From positions 2,236,546-2,300,545 of the forward strand of contig NZ_CP032157.1 in NCBI RefSeq assembly GCF_003555545.1: a stretch of DNA of 64,000 bases. The letters run 5' to 3'. The notes beneath the pieces are model-generated. The model was not told the origin of the DNA. It did no database searches and was given only the letters and a program-made list of their open reading frames with translations. This document shows positions 42,984 to 52,146 of this stretch, one piece after another (the first letter of the stretch is position 1; the number at the start of each line of letters is the position of its first letter). Source of the DNA: Paraflavitalea soli (GTDB taxonomy: Bacteria; Bacteroidota; Bacteroidia; Chitinophagales; Chitinophagaceae). The position numbers and the translations under genes are program-made.

Positions 42984-43754
42984 TTATTTCTGCTCCATAA
43001 CTACGGGCTCCTTCGTATGCTCCGTGAGTTTGGCAAGAAACAATTGCAGTGCCTCCCGCTTAGGCTGATCGAGTTGATAATTGATGAAGTGTGTATAATA
43101 GGTATGCAGGTCAAACACCGGGTAAGGCGTGGTAGCCACTACACTGGGAATCATATTGACCCCGGCCTCATTGGCCTGGTTGAAGGCAGCAATAAAGGCA
43201 TCGGGCAGTTTTTTATTGCTCACCCAGGCAGCAAATACAAAAGGCAAACCAGTCATTTGTTTCCAGGCTTCGCCCAGGTCATATACATAGGCCGACTTGT
43301 TTCTTTGTTCCAATGCCCGGTCGCCAATGACCACACCCGCGGTAGTGCCTTTGATATCTGTCCGGAAATCCGTTTTAGTATCCACCAGGCGCGGCTGTAT
43401 CTTCCAGTGTTCCCGCAGTAATATTTTGGCCAGGGCTACAGAAGTACGGCTTTGGTAATCCAGCAATACAGTCTCTATTTGTTCTACCGGCACCTCACTG
43501 AACAGGCACACCGAAGCCACCGGGCCGTCACAGCCAATGCACCAATCCGTATTAATATAATGTTCTTTCAGGTGGGGGATCACCGCTACAGGCACCAGCC
43601 CGATATCAATTGTCCCCTCCAGCAACTGGCGGGCAATATTGGCCGGATAATCAGCAATTAATTCAATATCATGGATCACAGAACTTTGCTTTAAACCATA
43701 AACCAGCGGTTTAGCATTCAGATAATTCACGATTCCAACCTTAATCTTCTCCAA
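42984..43754 (-). CDS. mqnA: Chorismate dehydratase MqnA (futalosine menaquinone pathway)
   Basis: A 256-residue cytoplasmic enzyme that makes 3-[(1-carboxyvinyl)oxy]benzoate from chorismate, the first step of the futalosine route to menaquinone. It has the periplasmic-binding-protein-like fold with VGIVNYLNAKPL at the start, the LVPVAVIPHL strand, SVALAKILL and VVIGDRALE. The start codon is TTG at 43754: family sequence begins at once (EKIKVGIVNYLN) and no in-frame ATG lies upstream. A consensus promoter lies just before it. Confidence 0.93.
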   Translation of the reverse strand: MEKIKVGIVNYLNAKPLVYGLKQSSVIHDIELIADYPANIARQLLEGTIDIGLVPVAVIPHLKEHYINTDWCIGCDGPVASVCLFSEVPVEQIETVLLDYQSRTSVALAKILLREHWKIQPRLVDTKTDFRTDIKGTTAGVVIGDRALEQRNKSAYVYDLGEAWKQMTGLPFVFAAWVSNKKLPDAFIAAFNQANEAGVNMIPSVVATTPYPVFDLHTYYTHFINYQLDQPKREALQLFLAKLTEHTKEPVVMEQK

Positions 43755-43773
43755 TTGATTTAATTTTACGGCG

Positions 43774-43801
43774 CAAAGGTAATAGAATATTGATATAACA
43801 A
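43774..43801 (-). promoter_or_regulatory. Promoter of mqnA
   Basis: Minus strand: TTG (43801-43799), a 17-base spacer, then TACCTTTG (43781-43774), an exact -7 box. It overlaps the region just before the divergent purB start at 43808, so the two promoters are packed together. Confidence 0.7.
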
Positions 43802-43807
43802 CTGTTC

Positions 43808-45151
43808 ATGGACTTACACGCACTTACAGCCATTTCACCAATTGACGGACGTTACCGTAACCAGGTACAGCACCTGGATGAATATTTTTCGGAATTTGCC
43901 CTGATGAAATACCGCGTACTGGTAGAAGTAGAATACTTCCAGTTCCTGGCCGATAAAAAGTTCTTTTCCCTCACCGCTCCCATGCGGAAAGCCCTGCGCG
44001 AGATCGTCGACAATTTCAGCCTGGACGATGCCCTGTTGATCAAAGACACAGAAAAAGTCACCAACCACGATGTAAAAGCCGTGGAATACTTCATAAAAGA
44101 GAAATTAAAAGCTGTTAAAGCCGATAAGGTCACCGAGTGGGTGCATTTTGGCCTTACCTCCCAGGATATTAATAATACCGCCATTCCCCTCTCCTGGAAA
44201 CATGCGGTGGAATTTGAATACCTGCCTTCACTGCTCAACCTCAACCGGCAGTTGGAACTGTTGTCTGAGGAATGGAGGGATATCCCCATGCTAGCCCGTA
44301 CCCACGGACAACCTGCCAGCCCTACCCGCCTGGGCAAAGAGATTAGGGTATTTGTGGAGCGCCTCGAAAACCAGGTAGAACAGTTTATCTACATTCCGTT
44401 TACCGCCAAGTTTGGCGGCGCTACCGGCAACTTCAACGCCCACCAGGTAGCCTATCCTAAAAAGGACTGGGTAAAACTGGGCAACGATTTTGTAGAAGGC
44501 GTATTGGGATTGCAGCGCCAGCAGTTTACCACACAGATTGAACACTACGATTTCCTGGCCGCCCATTTCGACGCCATGAAACGGATCAATACCATCCTGC
44601 TCGACTTCTGCCGTGATATATGGACCTATGTTTCCATGGATTATTTCAAGCAACGCACCAAAAAGGGAGAGATAGGCTCGTCTGCCATGCCCCATAAGGT
44701 AAATCCCATTGATTTTGAAAATGCGGAAGGCAATCTCGGTATTGCCAATGCCCTGCTGGAACACCTGGCCAGTAAATTGCCCGTGAGCCGCCTGCAGCGC
44801 GATCTGACCGACTCTACCGTATTGCGCAATATCGGCGTTCCTTTTGCCCACATCATCCTGGCCGTTAAATCCATCGAAAAAGGATTGGGTAAACTGGTAC
44901 TGAATGATGAACGCATCTACAACGACCTCGACAATAACTGGGCCGTGGTAGCAGAAGCCATACAAACCGTTTTACGCCGGGAAAACTATCCCCAGCCTTA
45001 TGAGGCCCTGAAAGAACTGACCAGGGGCAAAAATGGCATCAACAAGCAATCCATGCACCAGTTTATTGATGGACTGAAGATCTCGGCCACCCTTAAAAAG
45101 GAACTGAAGAAGATCAGTCCGCACAACTATATCGGCACCAACCCGGATTAA
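43808..45151 (+). CDS. purB: Adenylosuccinate lyase
   Basis: A 447-residue cytoplasmic enzyme of purine synthesis that cleaves SAICAR and adenylosuccinate, releasing fumarate. The fumarase/aspartase-superfamily signature GSSAMPHKVNP (near 298-308) and the ARTHGQPASPT block are present. Length fits the long PurB form. ATG at 43808 starts MDLHALTAISPIDGRYR, typical for the family. It is divergent from mqnA and convergent with an acetyltransferase. Confidence 0.96.
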   Translation: MDLHALTAISPIDGRYRNQVQHLDEYFSEFALMKYRVLVEVEYFQFLADKKFFSLTAPMRKALREIVDNFSLDDALLIKDTEKVTNHDVKAVEYFIKEKLKAVKADKVTEWVHFGLTSQDINNTAIPLSWKHAVEFEYLPSLLNLNRQLELLSEEWRDIPMLARTHGQPASPTRLGKEIRVFVERLENQVEQFIYIPFTAKFGGATGNFNAHQVAYPKKDWVKLGNDFVEGVLGLQRQQFTTQIEHYDFLAAHFDAMKRINTILLDFCRDIWTYVSMDYFKQRTKKGEIGSSAMPHKVNPIDFENAEGNLGIANALLEHLASKLPVSRLQRDLTDSTVLRNIGVPFAHIILAVKSIEKGLGKLVLNDERIYNDLDNNWAVVAEAIQTVLRRENYPQPYEALKELTRGKNGINKQSMHQFIDGLKISATLKKELKKISPHNYIGTNPD

Positions 45152-45165
45152 AATACTGTCGGGCT

Positions 45166-45218
45166 GAGCCTGTCGAAGCCACTTAAAGGGTGGGTCGCCC
45201 TTCCAGGGCGGCTCGCCC
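45166..45218. repeat. Composite repeat copy 1: GAGCCTGTCGAAG plus 14-bp hairpin
   Basis: GAGCCTGTCGAAG (45166-45178) is followed by a hairpin of GGGTGGGTCGCCCT / AGGGCGGCTCGCCC (45188-45218) with a TCC loop. The same two parts occur in reverse order at 50940-50992. The hairpin forms the 3' end of the acetyltransferase gene. Confidence 0.8.
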
Positions 45219-45734
45219 GCCAACATTCCCACATTTGTATCTCCACCAGATCATATTCCCTTTCCGGGTATAGGGGATGAAGTTATTTTTCCGCAGCACT
45301 TTGATGGAAGCCGCATTCGTTTCCTCTGTTTCCGCGAGCAGACAATGCACATCGGGCCGTTTTTTGCACCAGCCCACCATACCCCCCACCGCTTCACTCA
45401 TAAAGCCTTTTCCCTGGAAGGCCGGCATGGTGCCATAGCCGATCTCTATTTCACCGTTGCCCGTAGGCTCGCCTTTAAAACCCAGCTCGGCCACAATGAG
45501 CCGGCTCGATTTTTCCACCACGATCCAGAAAGTATAAAAAAGATAATTGTCGGCCGTGGCACTGGCCATCTGGGGTAAGGTAAATTTGGTCACCATATGC
45601 TGTACGGCAGGCACTACCGTACGGCCATTACAGGTCAGGCGTACAGACTTTTCAAAAAGGTCGCCCGCCTGTAAGTACAGGTGCAATTGCTCCCTGGTAA
45701 GTGGAGATATCAAAAGACGGGGTGTCTCAACCAT
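45183..45734 (-). CDS. GNAT acetyltransferase (RimJ/RimL-like) with repeat-encoded C-terminus
   Basis: A 183-residue acetyltransferase with the RimJ/RimL layout: ETPRLLISPLT at the start, then EIGYGTMPAFQGKGFMSEAV as the acetyl-CoA site, and NAASIKVLRKNNF in the C-terminal half. The last 14 residues (NVGGRAALEGRPTL) are encoded by the hairpin repeat at 45188-45218, which also occurs at 50940-50970. The repeat seems to have replaced the natural 3' end. The fold may be intact, because family members usually end near that point. The substrate is unknown. Confidence 0.87.
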   Translation of the reverse strand: MVETPRLLISPLTREQLHLYLQAGDLFEKSVRLTCNGRTVVPAVQHMVTKFTLPQMASATADNYLFYTFWIVVEKSSRLIVAELGFKGEPTGNGEIEIGYGTMPAFQGKGFMSEAVGGMVGWCKKRPDVHCLLAETEETNAASIKVLRKNNFIPYTRKGNMIWWRYKCGNVGGRAALEGRPTL

Positions 45735-45770
45735 GGGATGAAGATAAGCCAGCTTCCCGATTCCTGCCAG

Positions 45771-47366
45771 TTACACCGCCTCCTTGTGGATCTCACTGGT
45801 AAAGTGAAACTCGATATCCGGGTTGTTCTGGCGCTCCGTGTTGAGGAACCATTCGCTTTGGGCGAGGTATACCAGGTGACCATCCTTATCCGTAGCAATA
45901 TTGCTGCTCTTGAAGCGCGTGAAATCATCCAGCTTTTTAGGATCGGTACTGGTGATCCAGCAGGCTTTGTAATAAGGCTGCGCCCTGAATTCGCACGAGG
46001 CCCCGTATTCCTGCAACAGGCGGTATTGGATCACCTCAAACTGAAGTTCTCCCACACAGCCAATGATCTTCTTATTGCCGCCAAACTGGGTGAACAACTG
46101 CGCCACCCCTTCATCTGTAAGCTGCATAAGACCCTTTTCCAATTGCTTGGTTTTCATCGGGTCTTTATTGATCACCTCCTTAAAAATTTCAGGAGAAAAG
46201 GAAGGAATGCCCGTATAGAAGAAGTTCTCTCCTTCCGTGAGGGTATCCCCAATCTTGAAGTTGCCCGTATCAAACAAACCGACCACATCGCCGGGATATG
46301 CTGCCTCGATCACATCTTTATCCCGCGCCATGAAGGTGTAAGGATTGCTGAATCGCACATCCTTGTCGAGCCGCACATGGTGGAAGTACTTGTTGCGTTC
46401 AAACTTACCCGAGCAAACCCGCAGGAACGCGATCCGGTCGCGGTGCTTGGGGTCCAGGTTGGCATGTATCTTAAAAATAAAGCCGGAAAACTTGTCCTCA
46501 TCCGGGCACACTTCCCGGACAGAGGTAGCCCGGCAACGGGGAATGGGCGCTACCCGGATAAAAGTGTCGAGCATTTCCTTCACGCCAAAGTTGTTGATGG
46601 CGCTGCCAAAGAATACGGGCGCCACTTTTCCTGCCATATAGTCTACTCCATTCAGTTCTCCGTGTACCCCATCCACCAGTTCTACATCCTCGCGCAGCAG
46701 GGCCGCATCTTTTTCCCCCAGGCGCTCATCCAGTATAGGATCACTCAGGTCCGAAATGTTAATGGAATCATCATCCGTAGCCTTGGTATTGGCTGTAAAC
46801 AACAGCAGGCTCTTATCGTGCAGGTTGTACACCCCCTTGAAATCCTTGCCGCTGTTGATGGGCCAGGTCATGGGATGCAGGTGTATGTTAAGCTCTTTTT
46901 CCACTTCTTCCAGCAGGTCAAACCGGTTCTTGCCATCCCGGTCCATCTTATTGATGAACACGATAACAGGCGTATCCCGCATACGGCATACCTCCATCAG
47001 GCGGCGCGTTTGCTCTTCTACCCCGTTCACACTGTCGATCACCAGGATCACACTGTCGACCGCCGTAAGCGTGCGGTAAGTATCTTCCGCAAAGTCTTTG
47101 TGACCAGGTGTATCAAGCAGGTTGATCAGGATATTCTTGTACTCAAAGCTCATCACCGAGGTGGCAACCGAGATACCCCTTTGCCGCTCGATCTCCATAA
47201 AGTCACTCGTAGCATGCTTCTTGATCTTGTTACTTTTTACCGCCCCGGCCGTCTGGATGGCGCCGCCGAATAAGAGGAATTTTTCCGTGAGGGTGGTCTT
47301 ACCGGCATCGGGGTGCGATATAATGGCAAAGGTTCTACGTTTCTGAATCTCGTTTATATATTTCAT
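45771..47366 (-). CDS. prfC: Peptide chain release factor 3
   Basis: A 531-residue GTPase that recycles RF1/RF2 from the ribosome after termination. G1 is [10 protein letters not shown], switch [11 protein letters not shown]4 NKMD. The RF3-specific start [21 protein letters not shown] is present, with EF-G-like domains II and III after it. A TACCTTTG -7 box sits about 100 bases upstream (minus strand), followed by a leader with a 7-bp hairpin (GGTTATT/AATAACC, 47387-47404). Confidence 0.96.
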   Translation of the reverse strand: MKYINEIQKRRTFAIISHPDAGKTTLTEKFLLFGGAIQTAGAVKSNKIKKHATSDFMEIERQRGISVATSVMSFEYKNILINLLDTPGHKDFAEDTYRTLTAVDSVILVIDSVNGVEEQTRRLMEVCRMRDTPVIVFINKMDRDGKNRFDLLEEVEKELNIHLHPMTWPINSGKDFKGVYNLHDKSLLLFTANTKATDDDSINISDLSDPILDERLGEKDAALLREDVELVDGVHGELNGVDYMAGKVAPVFFGSAINNFGVKEMLDTFIRVAPIPRCRATSVREVCPDEDKFSGFIFKIHANLDPKHRDRIAFLRVCSGKFERNKYFHHVRLDKDVRFSNPYTFMARDKDVIEAAYPGDVVGLFDTGNFKIGDTLTEGENFFYTGIPSFSPEIFKEVINKDPMKTKQLEKGLMQLTDEGVAQLFTQFGGNKKIIGCVGELQFEVIQYRLLQEYGASCEFRAQPYYKACWITSTDPKKLDDFTRFKSSNIATDKDGHLVYLAQSEWFLNTERQNNPDIEFHFTSEIHKEAV

Positions 47367-47592
47367 GCTGTATATTAGATTAGCTCGGTTATTGATTAAT
47401 AACCAGCTTATTACTATCCTAGTCTATAGTCGGCAAACAGGCGCTAACTGCCTGAAAAACCGGTGCAAAGGTATCGAATTGGCAGTAGATGGCTGGGAAA
47501 ATATACCTGCTGTTTTTATGTTAAACTCCACATTCCTGCATCACAGATAATCGATTGGAACCTATATTTATAATAACTCAAACCGCTATCCC

Positions 47593-48540
47593 ATGCGCTC
47601 CCTTTTGATGCTCCTTGTCATTGGTGCCACGCTTTGCTCTTTCAATATGCCTTATCCCATACCTGCCCGCCCCTTGCGGATGCTGATCATGGAAAGCCAG
47701 GTGATCATCGAGGGAGAGGTGATCGGTGAGCATATCCTGATGGAGAAAGACAAAAAAGGAAGAGAATATGAAGGTGCGCATATAGCGGTCATCCGGGTGA
47801 AGAACCTGCTCCAGGGAAAGCTGGATACCGACACCGTGCAGGTCTTTTTTGAGCCCAATATGATCTGCCCTGCTCCGGCCAGCTATTCCGTCAATACCGC
47901 CGTCATTACCTTCCTCGACAAGCGACCCGACGGCCAGGGCTATTATACCCATGCCCTTTCTTATGGGGTTAAGCAACTGCCCCGCGAAGGGCTGGATATT
48001 TACAAGAAAAGGATCCGGGAAATGCAGGCCATCATGCAGCTGAAGGACACGGTGCAACAGCGCAATAAGATCATGGACTGGCTGGTCGCCTGTGCAGAGA
48101 ACAAGTTCACCCGCTGGGAAGGGATATATGAGTTGTCGGGCGGCAGCAGCTTTTCCAGAATGGAACTTATTACACAGGAAAAGGAAGTGAGAGATCCGCT
48201 AACCGACCGTAGTTTAAACAAGCAGCAAAAGAAGACCCTGTTCAACCTGATCAGTAAGGATACGGTAAGGTCGGAAGACTTCCCGCTTATCGACCTGGTT
48301 ATCGCAGACTACAAGGAACCCATCTTACAGCTGATGGTACATACCATCAAAAATTCCGGGACCGATAACCGTGGAGATCCCTGGCTTACCTACGGCCTCA
48401 TGCACCGGATCAGGGATATAAAAAGGGACGAGCGCCTGTCAAAGCTGATCGCGGAATACGACAAACTGATGTGGAATACCGATAACAACGTCGGTCAACT
48501 TCAGCAGGAAAAGATCAGGGGCTTTATTGCACTATTGTAA
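47593..48540 (+). CDS. Secreted protein of unknown function
   Basis: A 315-residue exported protein. A signal peptide is seen in residues 1-25 (RSLLMLLVIGATLCSF). The first 120 residues look beta-rich, with one Cys (C86, in NMICPAP) in a loop. The rest is helical and charged. No family is recognised. It ends 18 bases before the convergent mutarotase gene. Confidence 0.72.
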   Translation: MRSLLMLLVIGATLCSFNMPYPIPARPLRMLIMESQVIIEGEVIGEHILMEKDKKGREYEGAHIAVIRVKNLLQGKLDTDTVQVFFEPNMICPAPASYSVNTAVITFLDKRPDGQGYYTHALSYGVKQLPREGLDIYKKRIREMQAIMQLKDTVQQRNKIMDWLVACAENKFTRWEGIYELSGGSSFSRMELITQEKEVRDPLTDRSLNKQQKKTLFNLISKDTVRSEDFPLIDLVIADYKEPILQLMVHTIKNSGTDNRGDPWLTYGLMHRIRDIKRDERLSKLIAEYDKLMWNTDNNVGQLQQEKIRGFIALL

Positions 48541-48558
48541 ACCGGTCCTGCTTGTACC

Positions 48559-49428
48559 TCAAAACAAGCTCACCGTCCAGGTACGGGTAAACACTTCTTT
48601 AGCGGGCAGCTTGTTGATGCCTTCCTTGTTCGTCAGTTGCTGGTTGGCGCCTACCCCATCGGCAATGCCGCACCAGGGTTCCAGGCATACAAAATCAGCC
48701 TCCTTAGCCGCCCAGATACCAAAGAAAGGAAAACCCGGGAAGTCCATCGACAAGCCATGTGGGGTCATATCCGACTGTAAAGAAATGCGGGACGACCTCA
48801 GTCCTTTGAGCACGAGCGCGTCTTTCTGGAACAGTTCTTTGGTCAAACGGAGGCGGTTGGTAACCTGGAGTAAAGGTCTAGGCGTGGTTTCAATCAGCCC
48901 ATCGGGCGATATAGGCCAGCGGGGAGCATCCTCCTGTTGTTCGAATGTCAGGTAATAATCTTCATAAGTGGTTGTATCCGTCAAAGGAACCTTGAAGGCC
49001 GGATGCCCGCCTACAGAAAAATACAGTTCCTCTTTACCCGGGTTGGTCACCTCATAGGTTACTGTCAGCGAAGCCTCCAGGGCCGTGTACCGTATCCTGA
49101 ATTCAAAAGCAAAGGGAAATACCTTCAGCGACTCCTCATTGCTCTTGATCAAAAAGGTGATGGCATCGGCTGTTTGACTCTCCACCGCAAACTGCTGATC
49201 ACGGGCAAAACCATGACGGCCTAATCTATAAGACTGCCCCTTATATTGGTATTGATTGTTCTTTAAAGTACCTACAATGGGAAATAAGACCGGAGAATGC
49301 TTGCCCCAAAAAGCCGGGTTCCCGCTCCACATATACTCCAGTGAATGCTCTTTATGTACCAGACTGGTGAGTTCTGCGCCTTTGGGATTGATGACTGCTT
49401 TTAGAAGGGAACTTTCAATGGTAAACAT
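48559..49428 (-). CDS. Aldose 1-epimerase family protein (mutarotase-like)
   Basis: A 289-residue galactose-mutarotase-fold protein that may interconvert alpha and beta sugar anomers. Family features: AELTSLVHKE near the start, the GRHGFAR block (catalytic-type His), and FSVGGHPAF with the second His. It resembles the LacX/YeaD side-branch of the family more than true GalM, so the substrate is uncertain. The start is the ATG at 49428 (MFTIESSLLKAV); the 19 residues before it in the open frame are not family-like. Confidence 0.86.
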   Translation of the reverse strand: MFTIESSLLKAVINPKGAELTSLVHKEHSLEYMWSGNPAFWGKHSPVLFPIVGTLKNNQYQYKGQSYRLGRHGFARDQQFAVESQTADAITFLIKSNEESLKVFPFAFEFRIRYTALEASLTVTYEVTNPGKEELYFSVGGHPAFKVPLTDTTTYEDYYLTFEQQEDAPRWPISPDGLIETTPRPLLQVTNRLRLTKELFQKDALVLKGLRSSRISLQSDMTPHGLSMDFPGFPFFGIWAAKEADFVCLEPWCGIADGVGANQQLTNKEGINKLPAKEVFTRTWTVSLF

Positions 49429-49674
49429 GCCTGATAATTTCGGATTTCGAATGTAGGATGTAAGATTGCTCCACTCTTTGAACAACCTTAATTAATTATA
49501 ATAACGCAAGATACGAAGGAAGGAGTTTGAAAACCAAGGCGTCAGCCATTCATTACCCGCTCTAAAAAGAAGAATTCGAAATTCTATATCCTGCATCCGT
49601 AATAATTTCTCCGCCCTGCCTACCAATAATCACATTAACGCTTCCGGTTAGCAGGAATACATTAAATTTGATAC

Positions 49675-50925
49675 ATGCGTCGCATATTTGAAATATTGGG
49701 CAGTAGCCTCAACCTTACCTGGCAGGAGTTCAAATCCCACAAGATCCGCACATTGCTATCCTTAAGCGGTGTGGCTTTCGGTATCTTTTGTATCATCGCC
49801 GTACTGGCAGCGGTGAACAGCCTGGAATATGCCGTGCAGAAAGATATCAAAGCCCTTGGCACCAATACCGTGTATATCGATAAATGGGAATATGCCGATG
49901 GCGGCAATGACTACCCCTGGTGGAAATATGTAAAGCGCCCCGATCCTTCCTACGATGAAATGGTGATGCTGAAGAAGAAAGTACCCGGCGCCGCCAATGT
50001 AGCATTCAACATCAGTACCACCAATACCCTCGAAGTTGGCGACAACAGTATTTCCGGGGTGAACTACTATGGTATTACTGACGAATTTTCCAACATACAA
50101 CCCATCGAAATACAAATGGGCCGCTACCTGCAGCAGTCCGACTTCGATTATGGCGCCAACGTATTTGTGATCGGTTACGAAGTGGCCGTCAACCTGTTTG
50201 GCAATGCCGAAAAGGCCGTGGGTCAGCTGGTGAAGATGAAGGAAGGCAAGAGAGGATTGGTGGTTGGCCTCATCAAAAAACAGGGTAAAAGCATTGTGGG
50301 CGGCTGGGAATACGACAACAGCATCCTCATGCCAGTCAACTTCATGCGGCAGATGGTGCGCGAACGATACAGCAGCCCCATCATCATGGTGCAGGGCAAG
50401 GAAACCGTGCCCATGGCACAGTTGAAGGACGAACTGGCCGGCGCCATGCGCTCTATCCGCAAGCTAAAGCCCACCCAGGAGAATGATTTTTCCCTGAACG
50501 ATATAGACGCCTTCAGCAGTTTTGCCAGCGATATTTTTGGCAACATCAACAAAGGCGGCTGGGCCATTGCCGCCCTATCCCTGGTAGTAGGTATGTTTGG
50601 CGTAGCCAACATCATGTTTGTGACCGTGCGCGAACGTACTTCCCAGATCGGCCTCAAGAAGGCCATTGGCGCTAAAAGTTCTACCATCCTCACCGAATTC
50701 CTGCTCGAATCCGCCTTCCTCTGCATCATGGGAGGATTGTTAGGCGTATTCGGCGTATTCCTCCTTACACTCATATCTTCCGCTGTAGGCTTTACCGTGT
50801 TCATTGCCCCCAGCATCCTGGCCCTGGCCATTGGCATTTGTATCGTTGTAGGCGTACTGGCAGGTATTATCCCTGCTTCCATTGCCGCCCGCATGAACCC
50901 CGTAGAAGCCATCCGCAGTAAATAA
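49675..50925 (+). CDS. ABC transporter permease (MacB/FtsX family)
   Basis: A 416-residue inner-membrane protein with the MacB layout: one N-terminal helix (about 25-45), a large periplasmic domain (about 60-285), and three C-terminal helices with the FtsX block (REIGLKKAIGA variant: SQIGLKKAIGAKSSTI). It would work with a separate ATPase, and none is adjacent here. A TAAATTTG box lies at 49663-49670. A hairpin repeat follows its stop by 14 bases. Confidence 0.88.
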   Translation: MRRIFEILGSSLNLTWQEFKSHKIRTLLSLSGVAFGIFCIIAVLAAVNSLEYAVQKDIKALGTNTVYIDKWEYADGGNDYPWWKYVKRPDPSYDEMVMLKKKVPGAANVAFNISTTNTLEVGDNSISGVNYYGITDEFSNIQPIEIQMGRYLQQSDFDYGANVFVIGYEVAVNLFGNAEKAVGQLVKMKEGKRGLVVGLIKKQGKSIVGGWEYDNSILMPVNFMRQMVRERYSSPIIMVQGKETVPMAQLKDELAGAMRSIRKLKPTQENDFSLNDIDAFSSFASDIFGNINKGGWAIAALSLVVGMFGVANIMFVTVRERTSQIGLKKAIGAKSSTILTEFLLESAFLCIMGGLLGVFGVFLLTLISSAVGFTVFIAPSILALAIGICIVVGVLAGIIPASIAARMNPVEAIRSK

Positions 50926-50939
50926 ACAGCGGCCATTAA

Positions 50940-50992
50940 GGGTGGGTCGCCCTTTCAGGGCGGCTCACCCGATCTAAACGAGCCTGTCGAAG
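50940..50992. repeat. Composite repeat copy 2: 14-bp hairpin plus GAGCCTGTCGAAG
   Basis: The hairpin GGGTGGGTCGCCCT / AGGGCGGCTCACCC (50940-50970, TTC loop) is followed by GAGCCTGTCGAAG (50980-50992). Order of the parts is opposite to copy 1 at 45166-45218. Differences between copies keep pairing or wobble. It may also terminate the permease message. Confidence 0.8.
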
Positions 50993-51036
50993 GCATGTTA
51001 CCGGGAAAGGTGCAATGTTTTACCTTTGCAGCCTTT

Positions 51037-52062
51037 ATGAGCATTTATATTTTAGCAATAGAGTCTTCCTGCGATGAAACCTCCGCCTCCGTTTGCCGGG
51101 ACGGTATTATTTTATCCAATGTTATTGCCGGTCAGGCCGTGCACGAGCAATATGGCGGTGTGGTGCCCGAGCTGGCTTCGCGGGCCCATATGCAGAATAT
51201 CGTACCCGTGGTAGACAAAGCCATGCGCGATGCAGGCTGTAAGATGGAAGACCTCGATGCCATTGCTTTTACCCAGGCGCCGGGGCTCATCGGCGCCTTG
51301 CTGGTAGGCGCCCAGTTTGCCAAATCCCTGTCCCTGGCCCTCGATGTTCCCCTCATTGCTGTGCACCATATGCAGGCCCATGTGCTGGCCAACCTGATCC
51401 CCACCGAAAAGAATGGCCATCCCGATCCCAAACCTTCCTTTCCCTTCCTTTGCCTCACCGTGAGCGGCGGTCATACGCAGATCGTGCTCTGCGAATCGCC
51501 CTTGTCTATGCGGGTGATCGGGGAAACGATGGACGATGCCGCCGGCGAAGCCTTTGATAAATCAGCCAAAATACTGGGACTGCCCTATCCCGGCGGTCCC
51601 CTCATCGATAAATATGCCCGCGAGGGCAATCCGGCCAGGTTTGCTTTTCCCGAGCCAAGGATACCCGGACTGGACTTTAGCTTCAGTGGTCTTAAAACCG
51701 CCATCCTCTATTTCCTGCAGGAAAACACCGCGGCCGATCCCCGGTTTGTGGAGAAGAACCTAGCTGATATCTGCGCCTCCATCCAGCACCGCATTGTCAC
51801 CATCCTGCTCAACAAGCTCAAAAAAGCAGCCATCCAAACCGGGGTCAAAGACATTTGCATAGCAGGGGGCGTTTCCGCCAACAGCGGCCTGCGCCAGTCC
51901 CTGGTAGATTGGGGCCAACAATTCCGCTGGAATACGTTTATACCCGCCTTCCAATATTGCACTGACAATGCGGCCATGATCGCCATAACCGCCTATTACA
52001 AGTACCAGGCGGGCGACTTCAGTGAGCTGCGGGTAGAACCTACCGCCCGGGCCGAATGGTAA
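51037..52062 (+). CDS. tsaD: tRNA N6-adenosine threonylcarbamoyltransferase subunit TsaD
   Basis: A 341-residue ASKHA-fold enzyme of the t6A37 pathway that transfers threonylcarbamoyl to A37 of ANN-decoding tRNAs. Iron-site HMQAH (in VHHMQAHV), the N-terminal AIESSCDETS and VSGGHTQ are all present. The start is the ATG at 51037 (MSIYILAIESSCDET), not 50995. A -7 box TACCTTTG at 51021-51028 lies only 8 bases before it, giving a short leader. Confidence 0.96.
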   Translation: MSIYILAIESSCDETSASVCRDGIILSNVIAGQAVHEQYGGVVPELASRAHMQNIVPVVDKAMRDAGCKMEDLDAIAFTQAPGLIGALLVGAQFAKSLSLALDVPLIAVHHMQAHVLANLIPTEKNGHPDPKPSFPFLCLTVSGGHTQIVLCESPLSMRVIGETMDDAAGEAFDKSAKILGLPYPGGPLIDKYAREGNPARFAFPEPRIPGLDFSFSGLKTAILYFLQENTAADPRFVEKNLADICASIQHRIVTILLNKLKKAAIQTGVKDICIAGGVSANSGLRQSLVDWGQQFRWNTFIPAFQYCTDNAAMIAITAYYKYQAGDFSELRVEPTARAEW

Positions 52063-52146
52063 AGGAACAGTATAAATACTGATGGCTGGCATCACATAGC
52101 AATTTATCTTTATCCCATCATTGACACCGCTAACGCCCTGCTGCCT

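Noticed and set aside
45681-47273. Long open frame (530 codons) on the plus strand
   Set aside because: It is antisense to prfC, which has all GTPase motifs. The plus-strand product shows no family.
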